From assembly GCF_005281475.1 (NCBI RefSeq), contig NZ_CP040106.1, positions 5,012,001 through 5,076,000 of the forward strand: a DNA stretch of 64,000 nucleotides, read 5' to 3'. The first letter of the stretch is position 1; the number at the start of each line of letters is the position of its first letter. Source of the DNA: Echinicola rosea. GTDB taxonomy: Bacteria; Bacteroidota; Bacteroidia; Cytophagales; Cyclobacteriaceae. The notes beneath the pieces were generated by a model. The model saw nothing but the letters and a program-made list of their open reading frames with translations. It had not been told where the DNA came from and made no database searches. Positions 34,684 through 44,211 of the stretch are shown here, piece by piece. The translations under genes and the position numbers were made by a program.

Positions 34684-35277
34684 GTCGAGTAGGCCTGGGC
34701 CCTATGCCCAAGCCTCTCTCAGAACCGTACGTGACAGTCTCCCGTCATACGGCTCTTGACAATCAAATCTGATGTTCCAGATTTTGTTTCAAACAAGTCC
34801 ATCTTCCCTAGTTTTTAGGTTGTGGAACTATTCAAAACCGATTGCCTCAGTCCCTTCGCTCTTTCTCCGTTTCCAGAGCTTTCAACACTACTACGGACTG
34901 ATCCGCCCCATCCCTATCAAAGGGGATGGTTCTCCTGTTCCATCCAACCGCCTGTTTCGAACTCCTGCCGCCTTAATGCCGCCTGCCAATAGGCCAACTC
35001 TCAGTCTGCGCTGCCTATTTTGTCCCGGAAGTTACTCTAGCCCCCGGTTTTGACAGGAAGTATTTTTCACGACACTTCATCGAACGGTTCACTTTCGTTC
35101 AGCTTTTCGAAACGCATTCCTTCTGATCGCTCAGTACCACAGCCTTGAAAGCGCAGCACCATCAGGGGAATTTGACTGGTCTGCCTGATCCAGTCCCAGC
35201 CGTCGTGCCAAGGGTTGTAACGCCCTATTCGACATCAGTTGGATAGCATGTCCGGTTTCCCGAACTTCAGGACACAC
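34684..35277 (-). mobile_element. ORF-less group II intron
   Basis: On the minus strand the element begins GTGTGTCCTGAAG and ends GGCCTACTCGAC (bulged-A type domain VI, AC end). The 34-nt domain V lies at 34722-34755 with the catalytic AGC start and typical GUACGGUUC end. Total 594 nt with no reverse transcriptase frame, so only the ribozyme core remains. It is inserted exactly within TTT|TTT of the GTTACTTTTTTG palindrome. Removing it restores the sequence found empty at 15721 and 17477. The + frame 34772-35053 crosses the intron and is not a gene. Confidence 0.85.
34722..34755 (-). ncRNA. group II intron domain V
   Basis: A 34-nt hairpin beginning GAGCCGUAUG and closing with GUACGGUUC, with a GGAGAC-type apical region. 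It includes the AGC triad that binds catalytic metals. It is the most reliable mark of the intron and fixes its minus orientation. Confidence 0.85.
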
Positions 35278-35505
35278 AAAGTAACCAAAACCTGTCCGCC
35301 GGTGGTGGAAACCCCGCCGCTACGCCACGGCGCACAGGTGTGCAGCTATTGGCCTAAAATTAAAACCTCCCCTCATGCAGGCAAACTCCTCCTTTTCTAG
35401 CAGCCAACATTCTTTTTGGGCAGCTTTTCGTCAAACAAGCCTGCCTTCTTGCCCGCCCGCTATTTAATTTCTTAACGCCCAATACCTGCAATGCGGATCC
35501 GATTA
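35278..35505. repeat. composite repeat B, right part
   Basis: Continues repeat B after the intron. It holds CCCCGCCGCTACGCCACGG, CCTCATGCAGGCAAACTCC, CCGCCCGCTATTTAATTTC and GCCCAATACCTGCAATGCGG, all found reversed at 17281-17480. The long minus frame 35360-35839 crosses it and has a nonsense composition. Confidence 0.75.
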
Positions 35506-35737
35506 ATAAGTTTCTTATGGATAAATTATCATCATTATTCCATGTAGTGGTATATTTTCTTAAGTAACCAAGTTGAGCCGGAACTATAAGCCCCCTGAGC
35601 CAAAAAAGGTATCGCTTCCTTATTCCGGCCCTTGGTATGCCTGTTTTCCAGCCGATGGTGGAGGCCGTTAAGAAAGGGAGTTGGCTCGCGTCGTGGAACA
35701 GCGACCCCCACTCACTTTTAGGCCGTAGCCATCGGGT
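35506..35737. other. repeat-flanking spacer
   Basis: No gene recognised. The sequence between repeat B and segment 1 carries only short frames that continue from the repeats. Confidence 0.4.
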
Positions 35738-35972
35738 AGAAATTAAAATGGGTGACGGATCCACGTCGCAGGGTAAATCCATGTCCCACTTTAAAAGGCA
35801 TACCACCGGCCTGGATTTTTTTCTTTCTTTTTTCATCAATGGAAAAAAGGAAAAGGATAAAATCCACCAGGATGATCAGGTTTCCCCAGCCAAAGTCAAT
35901 CAAAAAAAGGACTTTTAGGTATATGAAAAGAAGGAAATCCCCTTAACTAAACGGCATTGAATGCGGGTTTAA
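35738..35972. repeat. repeat segment 1, longer copy, ending in family A end
   Basis: Matches 13248-13400 but keeps 60 bp (35851-35910) that the other copy has lost. It ends in TTAACTAAACGGCATTGAATGCGGGTTTAACC, the left end of family A, where the copy at 13395 continues into the complete element. Confidence 0.8.
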
Positions 35973-36116
35973 CCTCCAAATCTTTCCAACCTTCAAACCA
36001 TAGAACCTAATAGTTAACATTTCCCCCCTGCATTGTAAACATTTGGGTACGCTTGGATAAAAGACGGCTGCCTACCTTTACTGTACTAAAATAACCTATT
36101 GACGACTTAGGAAACC

Positions 36117-38981
36117 ATGTACAGTACCAAATTGATTTATGCCCTGATCTTTTCGGCCATCCTTACGGCCTGCTCTTCCTCCTCTAGTAAGCCCATTCAA
36201 AATAAAAACGGTATCACCGTCTCCCTCCCTTCTGACGATACTTATGCAGCCAAGCAGGTGCGGCTGGAAGTTATCACCGACCGCATCATCAGGGTGAGCT
36301 CCTCTGCCCAGAACCCGATGCCCTCCACCAGCAGCCTTATGATCTCCGACCAACTTCCCAGTCCACCAACCTGGGAAAAGGTCGAAACCAAAGATTCTAT
36401 TGGCGTAAAGACCGCTGAGGTACAGGCCTGGATTTCTACGTCCACTGGGGAAGTCACTTTTAAGGATGCCTCAGGAAAGCTCTTGCTCCAAGAAGCCAAA
36501 GATGGAAAGGCGTTTTCCCCTCCTGCTGACGGGTTGCAAGATGATCAGGTATATACCATTCAACAACGATTTAAAAGTCCTAGTGACGAAGCGCTGTATG
36601 GCCTTGGCCAGCAGCAAACCGGCCTGTTCAACTACAAAGGCTACCATGTGGACCTCACACAGTACAACAGCGTCGTGGCAGTACCCTTTCTGGTCTCCAG
36701 CCGCAACTATGGTATTCTTTGGGACAATTATTCCATTACCAAATTTGGTGATGCTCGGGATCCGCTGCCCCTTTCCGAGCTAAGGCTATACGATGCCACC
36801 GGAAAGGAAGGCTTTCTCACCGCCACCTATGCCAATGACCAAACCCGTCCGGATGAAGGCCTGATAGAGCAAGAAGGCCATATTGCATATACCTTTTTGG
36901 AAGATCTAAAAAAGATTCCAAAGAATTTTGACATGGCCAATGGTGTCGCCACATGGCAAGGAAAACTGCAGGCAAGAAAAAACGGTGAGCACCATTTTCA
37001 CATGACCTATTCTGGATACATTAAGGTATGGGCTGATGGAAAACTTCTGGTGGATCGCTGGCGGGAAAGCTGGAATCCCGGGCCTTTGGTCTTCAACTTG
37101 ACGCTGAATACGGAAAAAGCCACCGACTTTAAGATCGAATGGATCCCTGAATCCACGCAATCGTTCGTGAGCATGAAATTTCTCCCACCCGATCCTTACC
37201 GAACAAAGGAAACCTTTACGTTTCGGTCAGAAGCGGGCAAAACGCTGGATTATTATTTCGTGGCAGGTAAAAACATGGACGACCTCATCTCCGGCTATCG
37301 CCAGCTTACCGGTAAGGCCCAGGTGATGCCCAAATGGGCCATGGGATTTTGGCAAAGCCGGGAGCGGTACAAAACCCAAGAGGAACTGCTGAATACGGTC
37401 GCCGAATACCGAAAAAGGAACATTCCGCTGGACAATATCGTGCAGGATTGGTCCTATTGGCCAGAAGATGCTTGGGGAAGCCACGACTTTGATCCCGCCC
37501 GATTTCCCGATCCGACCGGCATGATCGACCAGGTACACGACCAACACCACGCCCATATCATGATCTCCGTCTGGCCAAAATTCTACGAAGGGATCGAACA
37601 TTACAGGCAGTTTGATGAAAAAGGCTGGCTTTATAAACAAAATATCATCAACCGGCAGCGAGACTGGATTGGGGAAGGGTACATCAGCACCTTTTATGAT
37701 GCCTATAATCCCGGAGCCAGGAAACTTTTCTGGAAGCAGATCAATGAAAAACTGTATAAAAAAGGCAATGATGCCTGGTGGCTGGATGCTACGGAACCGG
37801 ATATACTCTCCAATGCCTCCATCAAACACCGCAAGTCACTGATGCATCCGACGGCACTGGGATCCGCTACCGAATATTTCAATGGCTATCCCTTGGTCAA
37901 TGCAAAAGGGATCTATAACGGCCAGCGAGCAACCAATCCCCATAAACGCGTCTTCATCCTCACCAGATCAGCATTTCCCGGCATCCAACGATACGGAGCA
38001 GCCACATGGAGCGGTGATATTTCTGCCAGGTTTGATGAGTTGGAACAGCAGATCCCTGCTGGTCTGAATTTTTCACTATCAGGATTACCTTATTGGACCA
38101 CTGATATTGGAGGCTTTTTTGTGGAAGACAAATACGACCGACCTGATCCTGAAGGCGAGGCCTTGGAAGAATGGAGAGAGCTAAATACCCGATGGTATCA
38201 GTATGGTACCTTCACTCCACTATACCGGGCCCACGGCCAGTATCCGTATCGAGAAGTATTTAATATTGCTCCTGAAGGACATCCCGCCTATGAATCCATT
38301 GTTTTCTACAATCGTCTCCGTTATCGGCTTATGCCTTATATTTATTCCCTCACGGGAAAAATACATCACGAAGATTACACCATCATGAGGCCTTTGGTCA
38401 TGGACTTTGGCGAAGATACGGCCGTCAGGGAAATCGATGACCAGTTTATGTTTGGTCCTTCGATTTTGGTCAATCCCGTTTACCAGTACAAGGCTACCAG
38501 CAGGGATGTTTATTTCCCCAAAGGAGCTGGGTGGTTTGATCTCTTGACTGGAGACTACCAAGAAGGAGGAGTCCAGAAAAGTGTCTCCGCTCCTTACGGA
38601 AAAATCCCCCTATATGTGCCATCAGGCAGTATTCTACCGCTTGGCCCTGCCATCCAATACGCCGATGAAAAACCTGCAGAGGAGATTACCCTATTCGTGT
38701 ACGGAGGCAAAAATGGAAGCTTTGAACTCTACGAAGATGAGGGGACCAATTACAATTATGAACAGGGGAAATTTTCAATCATCCCGATAACCTACAATGA
38801 TGGTGACAAGACCCTGACCATTGGTGATCGTAAAGGGAATTTCCAGGGTATGTTGAAGACCAGGACTTTCAGGATCATTATGGTAGAAAAAGACCGTCCT
38901 GTGGCGTATGCCCCCGAGCTGACCACTAAACACATCATCAAATACACGGGAAAGGCAATAAAAACAATTATAGCAAATTAA
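36117..38981 (+). CDS. GH31 glycosidase (alpha-xylosidase/alpha-glucosidase-like) with PA14 insert
   Basis: A 954-residue secreted lipoprotein (signal ending Leu-Thr-Ala-Cys). An N-terminal galactose-mutarotase-like domain (about 30-245) is followed by a PA14 domain inserted at about 245-365 (HMTYSGYIKVWADGKLLVDRW). Then comes the GH31 barrel, with WWLDATEPD giving the nucleophile Asp557 and WSGDISARFD giving the acid/base region. A C-terminal beta domain with PSGSILPLGP and a DUF5110-like end follows. The PA14 insert is typical of alpha-xylosidases acting on xyloglucan, so xylosidase is favoured, though the substrate is unproven. No TonB/SusD pair is near, so it is not in a classical utilisation locus. 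Confidence 0.85.
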   Translation: MYSTKLIYALIFSAILTACSSSSSKPIQNKNGITVSLPSDDTYAAKQVRLEVITDRIIRVSSSAQNPMPSTSSLMISDQLPSPPTWEKVETKDSIGVKTAEVQAWISTSTGEVTFKDASGKLLLQEAKDGKAFSPPADGLQDDQVYTIQQRFKSPSDEALYGLGQQQTGLFNYKGYHVDLTQYNSVVAVPFLVSSRNYGILWDNYSITKFGDARDPLPLSELRLYDATGKEGFLTATYANDQTRPDEGLIEQEGHIAYTFLEDLKKIPKNFDMANGVATWQGKLQARKNGEHHFHMTYSGYIKVWADGKLLVDRWRESWNPGPLVFNLTLNTEKATDFKIEWIPESTQSFVSMKFLPPDPYRTKETFTFRSEAGKTLDYYFVAGKNMDDLISGYRQLTGKAQVMPKWAMGFWQSRERYKTQEELLNTVAEYRKRNIPLDNIVQDWSYWPEDAWGSHDFDPARFPDPTGMIDQVHDQHHAHIMISVWPKFYEGIEHYRQFDEKGWLYKQNIINRQRDWIGEGYISTFYDAYNPGARKLFWKQINEKLYKKGNDAWWLDATEPDILSNASIKHRKSLMHPTALGSATEYFNGYPLVNAKGIYNGQRATNPHKRVFILTRSAFPGIQRYGAATWSGDISARFDELEQQIPAGLNFSLSGLPYWTTDIGGFFVEDKYDRPDPEGEALEEWRELNTRWYQYGTFTPLYRAHGQYPYREVFNIAPEGHPAYESIVFYNRLRYRLMPYIYSLTGKIHHEDYTIMRPLVMDFGEDTAVREIDDQFMFGPSILVNPVYQYKATSRDVYFPKGAGWFDLLTGDYQEGGVQKSVSAPYGKIPLYVPSGSILPLGPAIQYADEKPAEEITLFVYGGKNGSFELYEDEGTNYNYEQGKFSIIPITYNDGDKTLTIGDRKGNFQGMLKTRTFRIIMVEKDRPVAYAPELTTKHIIKYTGKAIKTIIAN

Positions 38982-39033
38982 ACAGGGTTCAACGATATTG
39001 AATTTGAGTTAATTTTGGGTTTTATAATTTATA

Positions 39034-39067
39034 AAAAAGGGCTTCATGATGTCATGAAGCCCTTTTT
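39034..39067. terminator. bidirectional terminator
   Basis: AAAAAGGGCTTCATGA pairs with TCATGAAGCCCTTTTT across a 2-nt centre. A and T tails serve both strands. It lies between the convergent GH31 and aconitase genes. Confidence 0.85.
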
Positions 39068-39087
39068 ACGATTTACAAGCCAGTATA

Positions 39088-41865
39088 TCAATCCTGCTTA
39101 AGGAATTCTCTTAGTACATAATGGAGAATGCCACCGTTTTTATAATAGGCAATCTCCACTTCTGAATCCAATCGACAAACCACTTCAAAATTCACCACGG
39201 CCCCGCCATCCTTTTTGGCGGTAGCTTTTAGCTTTTTAAGCGGACTGAGTCCTTCGGAAATCCCCTCAATGGTAATTTCCTCTTTGCCATCAAGTCCCAA
39301 ACTAGAAGCAGATTGACCTTCGGCAAACTGTAAAGGCAGCACTCCCATGCCCACCAAATTGGATCGGTGGATACGCTCATAACTTTCCGCTATGACCGCA
39401 TGAATTCCCAGCAGGGTAGTTCCCTTGGCAGCCCAGTCACGCGAGGATCCGCTTCCGTATTCTTTACCGGCCAATACGACCAAAGGGATATTGTCCTGCT
39501 GGTATTTTTCGGAGGCTTCGAAGACCGTCATTTCTTCACCAGAAGGAATGTGCGTGGTGTACCCTCCTTCTCTGGACGCCAACTGGTTTTTGATCCGAAC
39601 ATTGGCAAAGGTCCCCCTGACCATTACTTCATCATTTCCCCTACGGGATCCATAGGAGTTGAAATCCTTTTTCTCCACACCCCTTCCCACGAGGTACTGC
39701 CCAGCGGGGGAGCTTTCTGCAAAGGCTCCTGCAGGGGAAATATGGTCTGTAGTGATCGAATCGCCAAGATTCAGCAGCACTCTTGCTCCTTGGATATTCT
39801 GCGGTTCAGGTACCTCGTTGCTGAGTCCTTGAAAGAATGGTGCTTCCTTGATGTAAGTGGACTTTTCAGACCAATTGTACACTTTGTCGCTTGGTGCTTC
39901 AAGATTTTTCCACTGCTCATTTCCTTCGAATATCTCTCCGTAGTTTTTGTCAAAGTCACCGGGACTGAGGACTTGCCCCATTACTTCAAAAATCTCATCA
40001 TTGCTCGGCCATATATCCTTTAGGTAAACCGGCTCCAAGTTAGGATCAAAACCAAGTGGCTCTTGATTAAGGTCCACATCTACCCGGCCGGCCAAGGCAT
40101 AGGCCACGACAAGCATCGGTGACATGAGATAGTTCATTTTCACCTGCGGGTGTACCCGCGCTTCAAAATTTCTGTTTCCAGACAATACAGAGGCCACGAC
40201 CAGGTCATTCTCCTCTACTGCATGGGCAATATGCTTCGGCAGCGGACCGGAATTACCGATGCAGGACGTACAGCCATAGCCGACCACATGGAAGCGTAAC
40301 GCCTCCAAATCATCCAAAAGACCGGATGCTTCCAAATAATCCGTGACTACTTTCGAACCAGGCGCCAAGGAAGTTTTGACCCAAGGTTTGACATCAAGTC
40401 CACGCTCCCTGGCTTTTTGGGCGACCAGCCCAGCGCCGATCATGACGCTTGGATTGGAGGTGTTGGTACAGGAGGTGATCGCGGCAATCACGATACTGCC
40501 ATCGGATAGTGCAAATTCCTCATTATTGATCTTAACCTCTACCGTTTTTAGACCATTTTTCGTCTTGGTGGCTATTTCCACATCCTCGGGAAGGTCTCCT
40601 GGCTTGTCCACGGGCTGGCCTCCCCCCTCTCCAAACCATCGGCTCTTGTCCCGCTTATCGATAGGGATATATTCACGGCCATGCACTTCTTTCAACAGCT
40701 CTCCAAACTTGTCCTTAAAGTTTCTTACCAAGATTTTGTCCTGCGGCCGTTTAGGACCTGAAACAGTAGGCTCCACTGTGCCCAGATCAAGCTCTACCAG
40801 ACTACTGTATTTGATCGATTCCTCATCCTCTCGCCAAAGCATGTTGGCCTTAGCATAATCTTCTACCAACTTGATCTGTTCTTTAGAACGGTTGGTTTTG
40901 CCCATATAGTCGAGTGTTCGGTCATCTATGGGAAAATAGGTCACCGTACAGCCAAATTCAGGAGACATATTGGAAATGGTCGCCCTGTCCGGAACGGTAA
41001 GCGTATCCAGTCCGGGACCAAATACCTCCACAAACTTTCCTACCACGCCATGCTTACGCAATAGCTCTGTAATGGTCAGCACCATATCGGTGGCGGTAGT
41101 TCCCAAAGGCAATTTGCCTGTTAGCTTCAACCCTACCACCTGTGGCATAATGAAGTAAATAGGCTGGCCCAGCAAGGCTGCTTCCGCTTCTATGCCTCCT
41201 ACGCCCCAGCCGACTACTCCGATACCGTTTACCATAGGGGTATGGGAATCTGTACCGACAAGGGTATCAGGAAAAACATTGCCATCCCGTTCGATCACAC
41301 CTTTGGCCAAATATTCCAGGTTCACTTGATGGCAAATTCCCATGCCAGGAGGTACCACCGAAAAATTATCAAAGGATTTTTGTGCCCATTTCAGAAACTC
41401 ATAACGCTCTCCATTTCGTTCATACTCCACATCCACATTTTTCTTGTAAGAGTAGTTGGTGCCAAAATAATCCACTTGGACAGAGTGATCCACCACCAAG
41501 TCCACAGGGATCAATGGATTGATCTTTTGTGGATCTTTGCCTTTACGAACTGCCTCTGCCCGCAAGGATGCAATGTCCACCACAGCAGGCACTCCGGTGA
41601 AATCCTGCATCAGTACCCTTGCCGGCTTATAAGGAACATCCTTATCAGATGCCTCTGGTTTCCAATTTAAAAGCGTCTCGGTATGTTCTTTGGTGATGGC
41701 AAAGTCATCATAGTTCCGAAGCGCATTTTCCAGCAATATCCGAATCGAAAATGGAAGTTGATTGATCTTATGACCTTGTTCCTGCAATGACGCCAAACTC
41801 CAGTAGTTTAGCGATCCTTTTGCAGTATCAAGCTGCTTTTTGATATGATAAGGATCTAGTGACAT
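39088..41865 (-). CDS. acnA: aconitate hydratase
   Basis: A 925-residue cytoplasmic [4Fe-4S] enzyme that isomerises citrate and isocitrate in the TCA cycle. The cluster ligands are Cys466 (ITSCTNTSNP), Cys532 and Cys535 (GCTSCIGNSG). Other family blocks are VGTDSHTPMVNGIGVVGWGVGG and the C-terminal swivel segment GSSRDWAAKGT. Length is that of AcnA/IRP1-type enzymes. It ends at a bidirectional terminator and starts opposite an exonuclease-fold gene. Confidence 0.97.
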   Translation of the reverse strand: MSLDPYHIKKQLDTAKGSLNYWSLASLQEQGHKINQLPFSIRILLENALRNYDDFAITKEHTETLLNWKPEASDKDVPYKPARVLMQDFTGVPAVVDIASLRAEAVRKGKDPQKINPLIPVDLVVDHSVQVDYFGTNYSYKKNVDVEYERNGERYEFLKWAQKSFDNFSVVPPGMGICHQVNLEYLAKGVIERDGNVFPDTLVGTDSHTPMVNGIGVVGWGVGGIEAEAALLGQPIYFIMPQVVGLKLTGKLPLGTTATDMVLTITELLRKHGVVGKFVEVFGPGLDTLTVPDRATISNMSPEFGCTVTYFPIDDRTLDYMGKTNRSKEQIKLVEDYAKANMLWREDEESIKYSSLVELDLGTVEPTVSGPKRPQDKILVRNFKDKFGELLKEVHGREYIPIDKRDKSRWFGEGGGQPVDKPGDLPEDVEIATKTKNGLKTVEVKINNEEFALSDGSIVIAAITSCTNTSNPSVMIGAGLVAQKARERGLDVKPWVKTSLAPGSKVVTDYLEASGLLDDLEALRFHVVGYGCTSCIGNSGPLPKHIAHAVEENDLVVASVLSGNRNFEARVHPQVKMNYLMSPMLVVAYALAGRVDVDLNQEPLGFDPNLEPVYLKDIWPSNDEIFEVMGQVLSPGDFDKNYGEIFEGNEQWKNLEAPSDKVYNWSEKSTYIKEAPFFQGLSNEVPEPQNIQGARVLLNLGDSITTDHISPAGAFAESSPAGQYLVGRGVEKKDFNSYGSRRGNDEVMVRGTFANVRIKNQLASREGGYTTHIPSGEEMTVFEASEKYQQDNIPLVVLAGKEYGSGSSRDWAAKGTTLLGIHAVIAESYERIHRSNLVGMGVLPLQFAEGQSASSLGLDGKEEITIEGISEGLSPLKKLKATAKKDGGAVVNFEVVCRLDSEVEIAYYKNGGILHYVLREFLKQD

Positions 41866-42026
41866 ATGTTTTTTATGGTTATAAATGGTAAAAATAGTTT
41901 CTACTTGATAACTGCTTAAAATGCAGTATGATTCCTTAATATAAGATTTTTTAAAGTAAATTGTAAGCTGAAACTAGGCATATACTGCCTAAGCTGATAT
42001 TATTAAACTTATAAATCATCCGCATC

Positions 42027-43073
42027 ATGAAAGCAGTGCTTTATGCATTTTCTGCTATCTTCATCCTCGCAACATTAATGCCACTGGTAAAAAAAGACTA
42101 TTGGACTTTTCGGGTTTTTGATTATCCCCGCTTCCAGAAGTTATTGTTAATATTGGCAACATTAATATGCTGGACTTTTGTAGATTATGACCAATTATCG
42201 AAAGTCGATTTCGGAATCATTTTCTCCCTTTTCCTCCTGCTTATTTACCTCCTAAAGCAGATCATCCCATATTCACCCTTTCACACCAAAATGGTCAAAC
42301 CTGCCAATTACAAAGACAAGGACGGCATCAAGGTGCTCGTGGCAAATGTCTATCAGTACAATGAAAATTATGACCGATGTCTTGAATTGATCGCTAAAGA
42401 AAAACCTCATCTATTCATGCTAGTAGAAACAGACCATAGGTGGGCAGAAGCCATTGCAGTGCTAAAAGAAAAATACCCCTATCATGTAGAGCTCCCCTTG
42501 GAAAATACCTATGGTATGCTACTCTATGCCAAGTATCCCCTGGAAAACACCCAAATCAACTACCTCATCAGTGAAGACATTCCCTCTATTTTCACTGATA
42601 TGCAGGTCGATGGACAACCCATTAAACTATTTGCCATACACCCGACACCTCCTGTGCCGGGAGAAAACACCCATAGTACCGAAAGAGATGCTGAGATATT
42701 AATTGTGGGAAAAAAGGCCAAATCTGAAAAGAAACCCACTATTATCATGGGAGATCTAAATGATGTGGCTTGGAGTTACACTACTGAATTGTTTTTAAAG
42801 ATCAGCGGTATGGGAGACCCCCGAATCGGACGCGGGATGTTCAATACCTTCCATGCCAAGTATCCCTTTCTTCGATGGCCTTTGGACCATATTTTTGTAA
42901 GCCACCAATTTCGCCTTAAAAAAATAAAGGTGCACCATTCCATTGGATCAGACCATTTCCCGATCAGTGTGAGATTAATGCTTGATAAAAACAACGACAA
43001 TGAACAATTGGAAGCGGACGCTGAAGAAATAGTGGAAGCAAAAGAGAAAATCATCAGCGGAATAGAGTTTTAA
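42027..43073 (+). CDS. membrane-anchored endonuclease/exonuclease/phosphatase-fold protein
   Basis: A 348-residue protein. Three hydrophobic segments fill residues 1-90. The rest has the EEP fold, with VLVANVYQYN (metal Asn), MLVETDH (Glu), IIMGDLNDVAW (Asp and Asn) and the closing GSDHFPI (Asp-His). Members of this membrane-tethered group act on lipids or nucleic acids in the envelope, and the exact substrate is unknown. Lone gene, divergent from aconitase, with a Lys/Glu-rich C-terminal tail. Confidence 0.8.
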   Translation: MKAVLYAFSAIFILATLMPLVKKDYWTFRVFDYPRFQKLLLILATLICWTFVDYDQLSKVDFGIIFSLFLLLIYLLKQIIPYSPFHTKMVKPANYKDKDGIKVLVANVYQYNENYDRCLELIAKEKPHLFMLVETDHRWAEAIAVLKEKYPYHVELPLENTYGMLLYAKYPLENTQINYLISEDIPSIFTDMQVDGQPIKLFAIHPTPPVPGENTHSTERDAEILIVGKKAKSEKKPTIIMGDLNDVAWSYTTELFLKISGMGDPRIGRGMFNTFHAKYPFLRWPLDHIFVSHQFRLKKIKVHHSIGSDHFPISVRLMLDKNNDNEQLEADAEEIVEAKEKIISGIEF

Positions 43074-43150
43074 CGAATCCGCCTAAAAAATAACTCAACT
43101 GTAAAAACACCAACATCAATTGTAAAACACCATTTATTGGTAAAAAAAAA

Positions 43151-43176
43151 AGCGGCTGCTCGAAGGAACAGCCGCT
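43151..43176 (-). terminator. terminator of the mla operon
   Basis: AGCGGCTG (43151-43158) pairs with CAGCCGCT (43169-43176). On the minus strand the stem is followed by a run of T residues (43142-43150 as A on the + strand). Confidence 0.85.
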
Positions 43177-43200
43177 GGATTAATAATGCGCTTTTTCTGT

Positions 43201-44211
43201 TTATTCACCGGACTTTTTCGCTTCCCTTTCTGCTTCCTTCTCCGCTTTGGCTTCTGCTTTCTCCTTGCGCTTATGCGCCTTCCTCATGATCCAGGCGTAC
43301 TTAAGCGCTTCCAAGTTCTCGTTGAGAAGTTCAGTGGTTGTTTCCGTATTTTTCAGCGTTGTTTTGATATAATCGGCAAACTCCTCGTCGTTAAGCAGCA
43401 TTCCCACAGCATTGTCTTTGGAATTCAGTTTTTCACTGGCATCCTTGAAATTGGTCGCCGCCTCAGTAGCTGTCATGCTTGTATTCTCCAATTCGGAAGC
43501 GGTTTTCTTCAAACTGGAATATACCGTAGTGTCATTGGACAATTCATAAAGTATGGTGCCTTCCCTGTCCAGACTGGCCGTAAAATCCCCTAAATCACGT
43601 GCTATTTGACTACTGCTGGCAGCTGTTCGCTCCAAGCTCACCAAAGTGTTCTTAAAATTAGTGGCCAACAAACTATCGGTCAGCACCGCACCGACAATCC
43701 CTTCCCCATTGGCTATTTTACCGGTGAGGACTTTAAGGTCATTGGTAATGGATACAAGGTTCTGGTTGTTTTCCTGCAGCGTCTCCATCATGTTATCCGT
43801 GTCCAGAGGCATTACTGCCTGTAACCGGTCTCCATCAGTGATCGCTGGTGCTTGGGTGGTGCCTCCATAAAGGACAATGATCTTGTTACCGATAAGACCA
43901 TCAGAACTAATGGTGGCCTTAGAATCCTTCCGTATATAATCCTTGGAATCAGCATCCACGTTCATTTCTATTTCCACTTGCGAATCCCCATAAAATTTAA
44001 TAGAGGTCACCGTACCTATCTTGACCCCTGAAAACCAGACATTATTTCCTGTCTGAAGTCCTTGGACATCGTCGAAAACAGCTTTTAGCTTGACACTTTT
44101 CACAAAAACCTTTTGCTGTGCCCCCAACGTCAAGATCCCCACTACCGCAATGATAATTCCTACTAGTACGAAAATCCCGACGATTACTGATTTTTTATTA
44201 TCATTTCTCAT
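43201..44211 (-). CDS. mlaD: MlaD-family lipid-transport protein (MCE domain)
   Basis: A 336-residue protein with one N-terminal membrane helix (about 8-28). An MCE domain (about 38-120) follows, with GLQTGNNVWFSGVKIGTVTSI. Then comes a long helical region, ending in a charged Lys/Glu/Ala tail. It is the substrate-channel subunit of an MlaEFD-type ABC system that moves phospholipids between membranes. The tail after the MCE domain is longer than in E. coli MlaD, as is usual in Bacteroidota. It starts within the stop region of mlaF, so the genes are translationally coupled. Confidence 0.88.
   Translation of the reverse strand: MRNDNKKSVIVGIFVLVGIIIAVVGILTLGAQQKVFVKSVKLKAVFDDVQGLQTGNNVWFSGVKIGTVTSIKFYGDSQVEIEMNVDADSKDYIRKDSKATISSDGLIGNKIIVLYGGTTQAPAITDGDRLQAVMPLDTDNMMETLQENNQNLVSITNDLKVLTGKIANGEGIVGAVLTDSLLATNFKNTLVSLERTAASSSQIARDLGDFTASLDREGTILYELSNDTTVYSSLKKTASELENTSMTATEAATNFKDASEKLNSKDNAVGMLLNDEEFADYIKTTLKNTETTTELLNENLEALKYAWIMRKAHKRKEKAEAKAEKEAEREAKKSGE

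Noticed and set aside
34772..35053. + frame of 93 codons
   Set aside because: It lies antisense within the group II intron ribozyme. The sequence is explained by RNA structure, not coding.
35360..35839. Minus frame of 159 codons
   Set aside because: Crosses repeat B and repeat segment 1. Composition is not protein-like and the parts also occur elsewhere as DNA repeats.
43606..43870. + frames antisense to mlaD
   Set aside because: Shadow frames of a well-supported mla operon.
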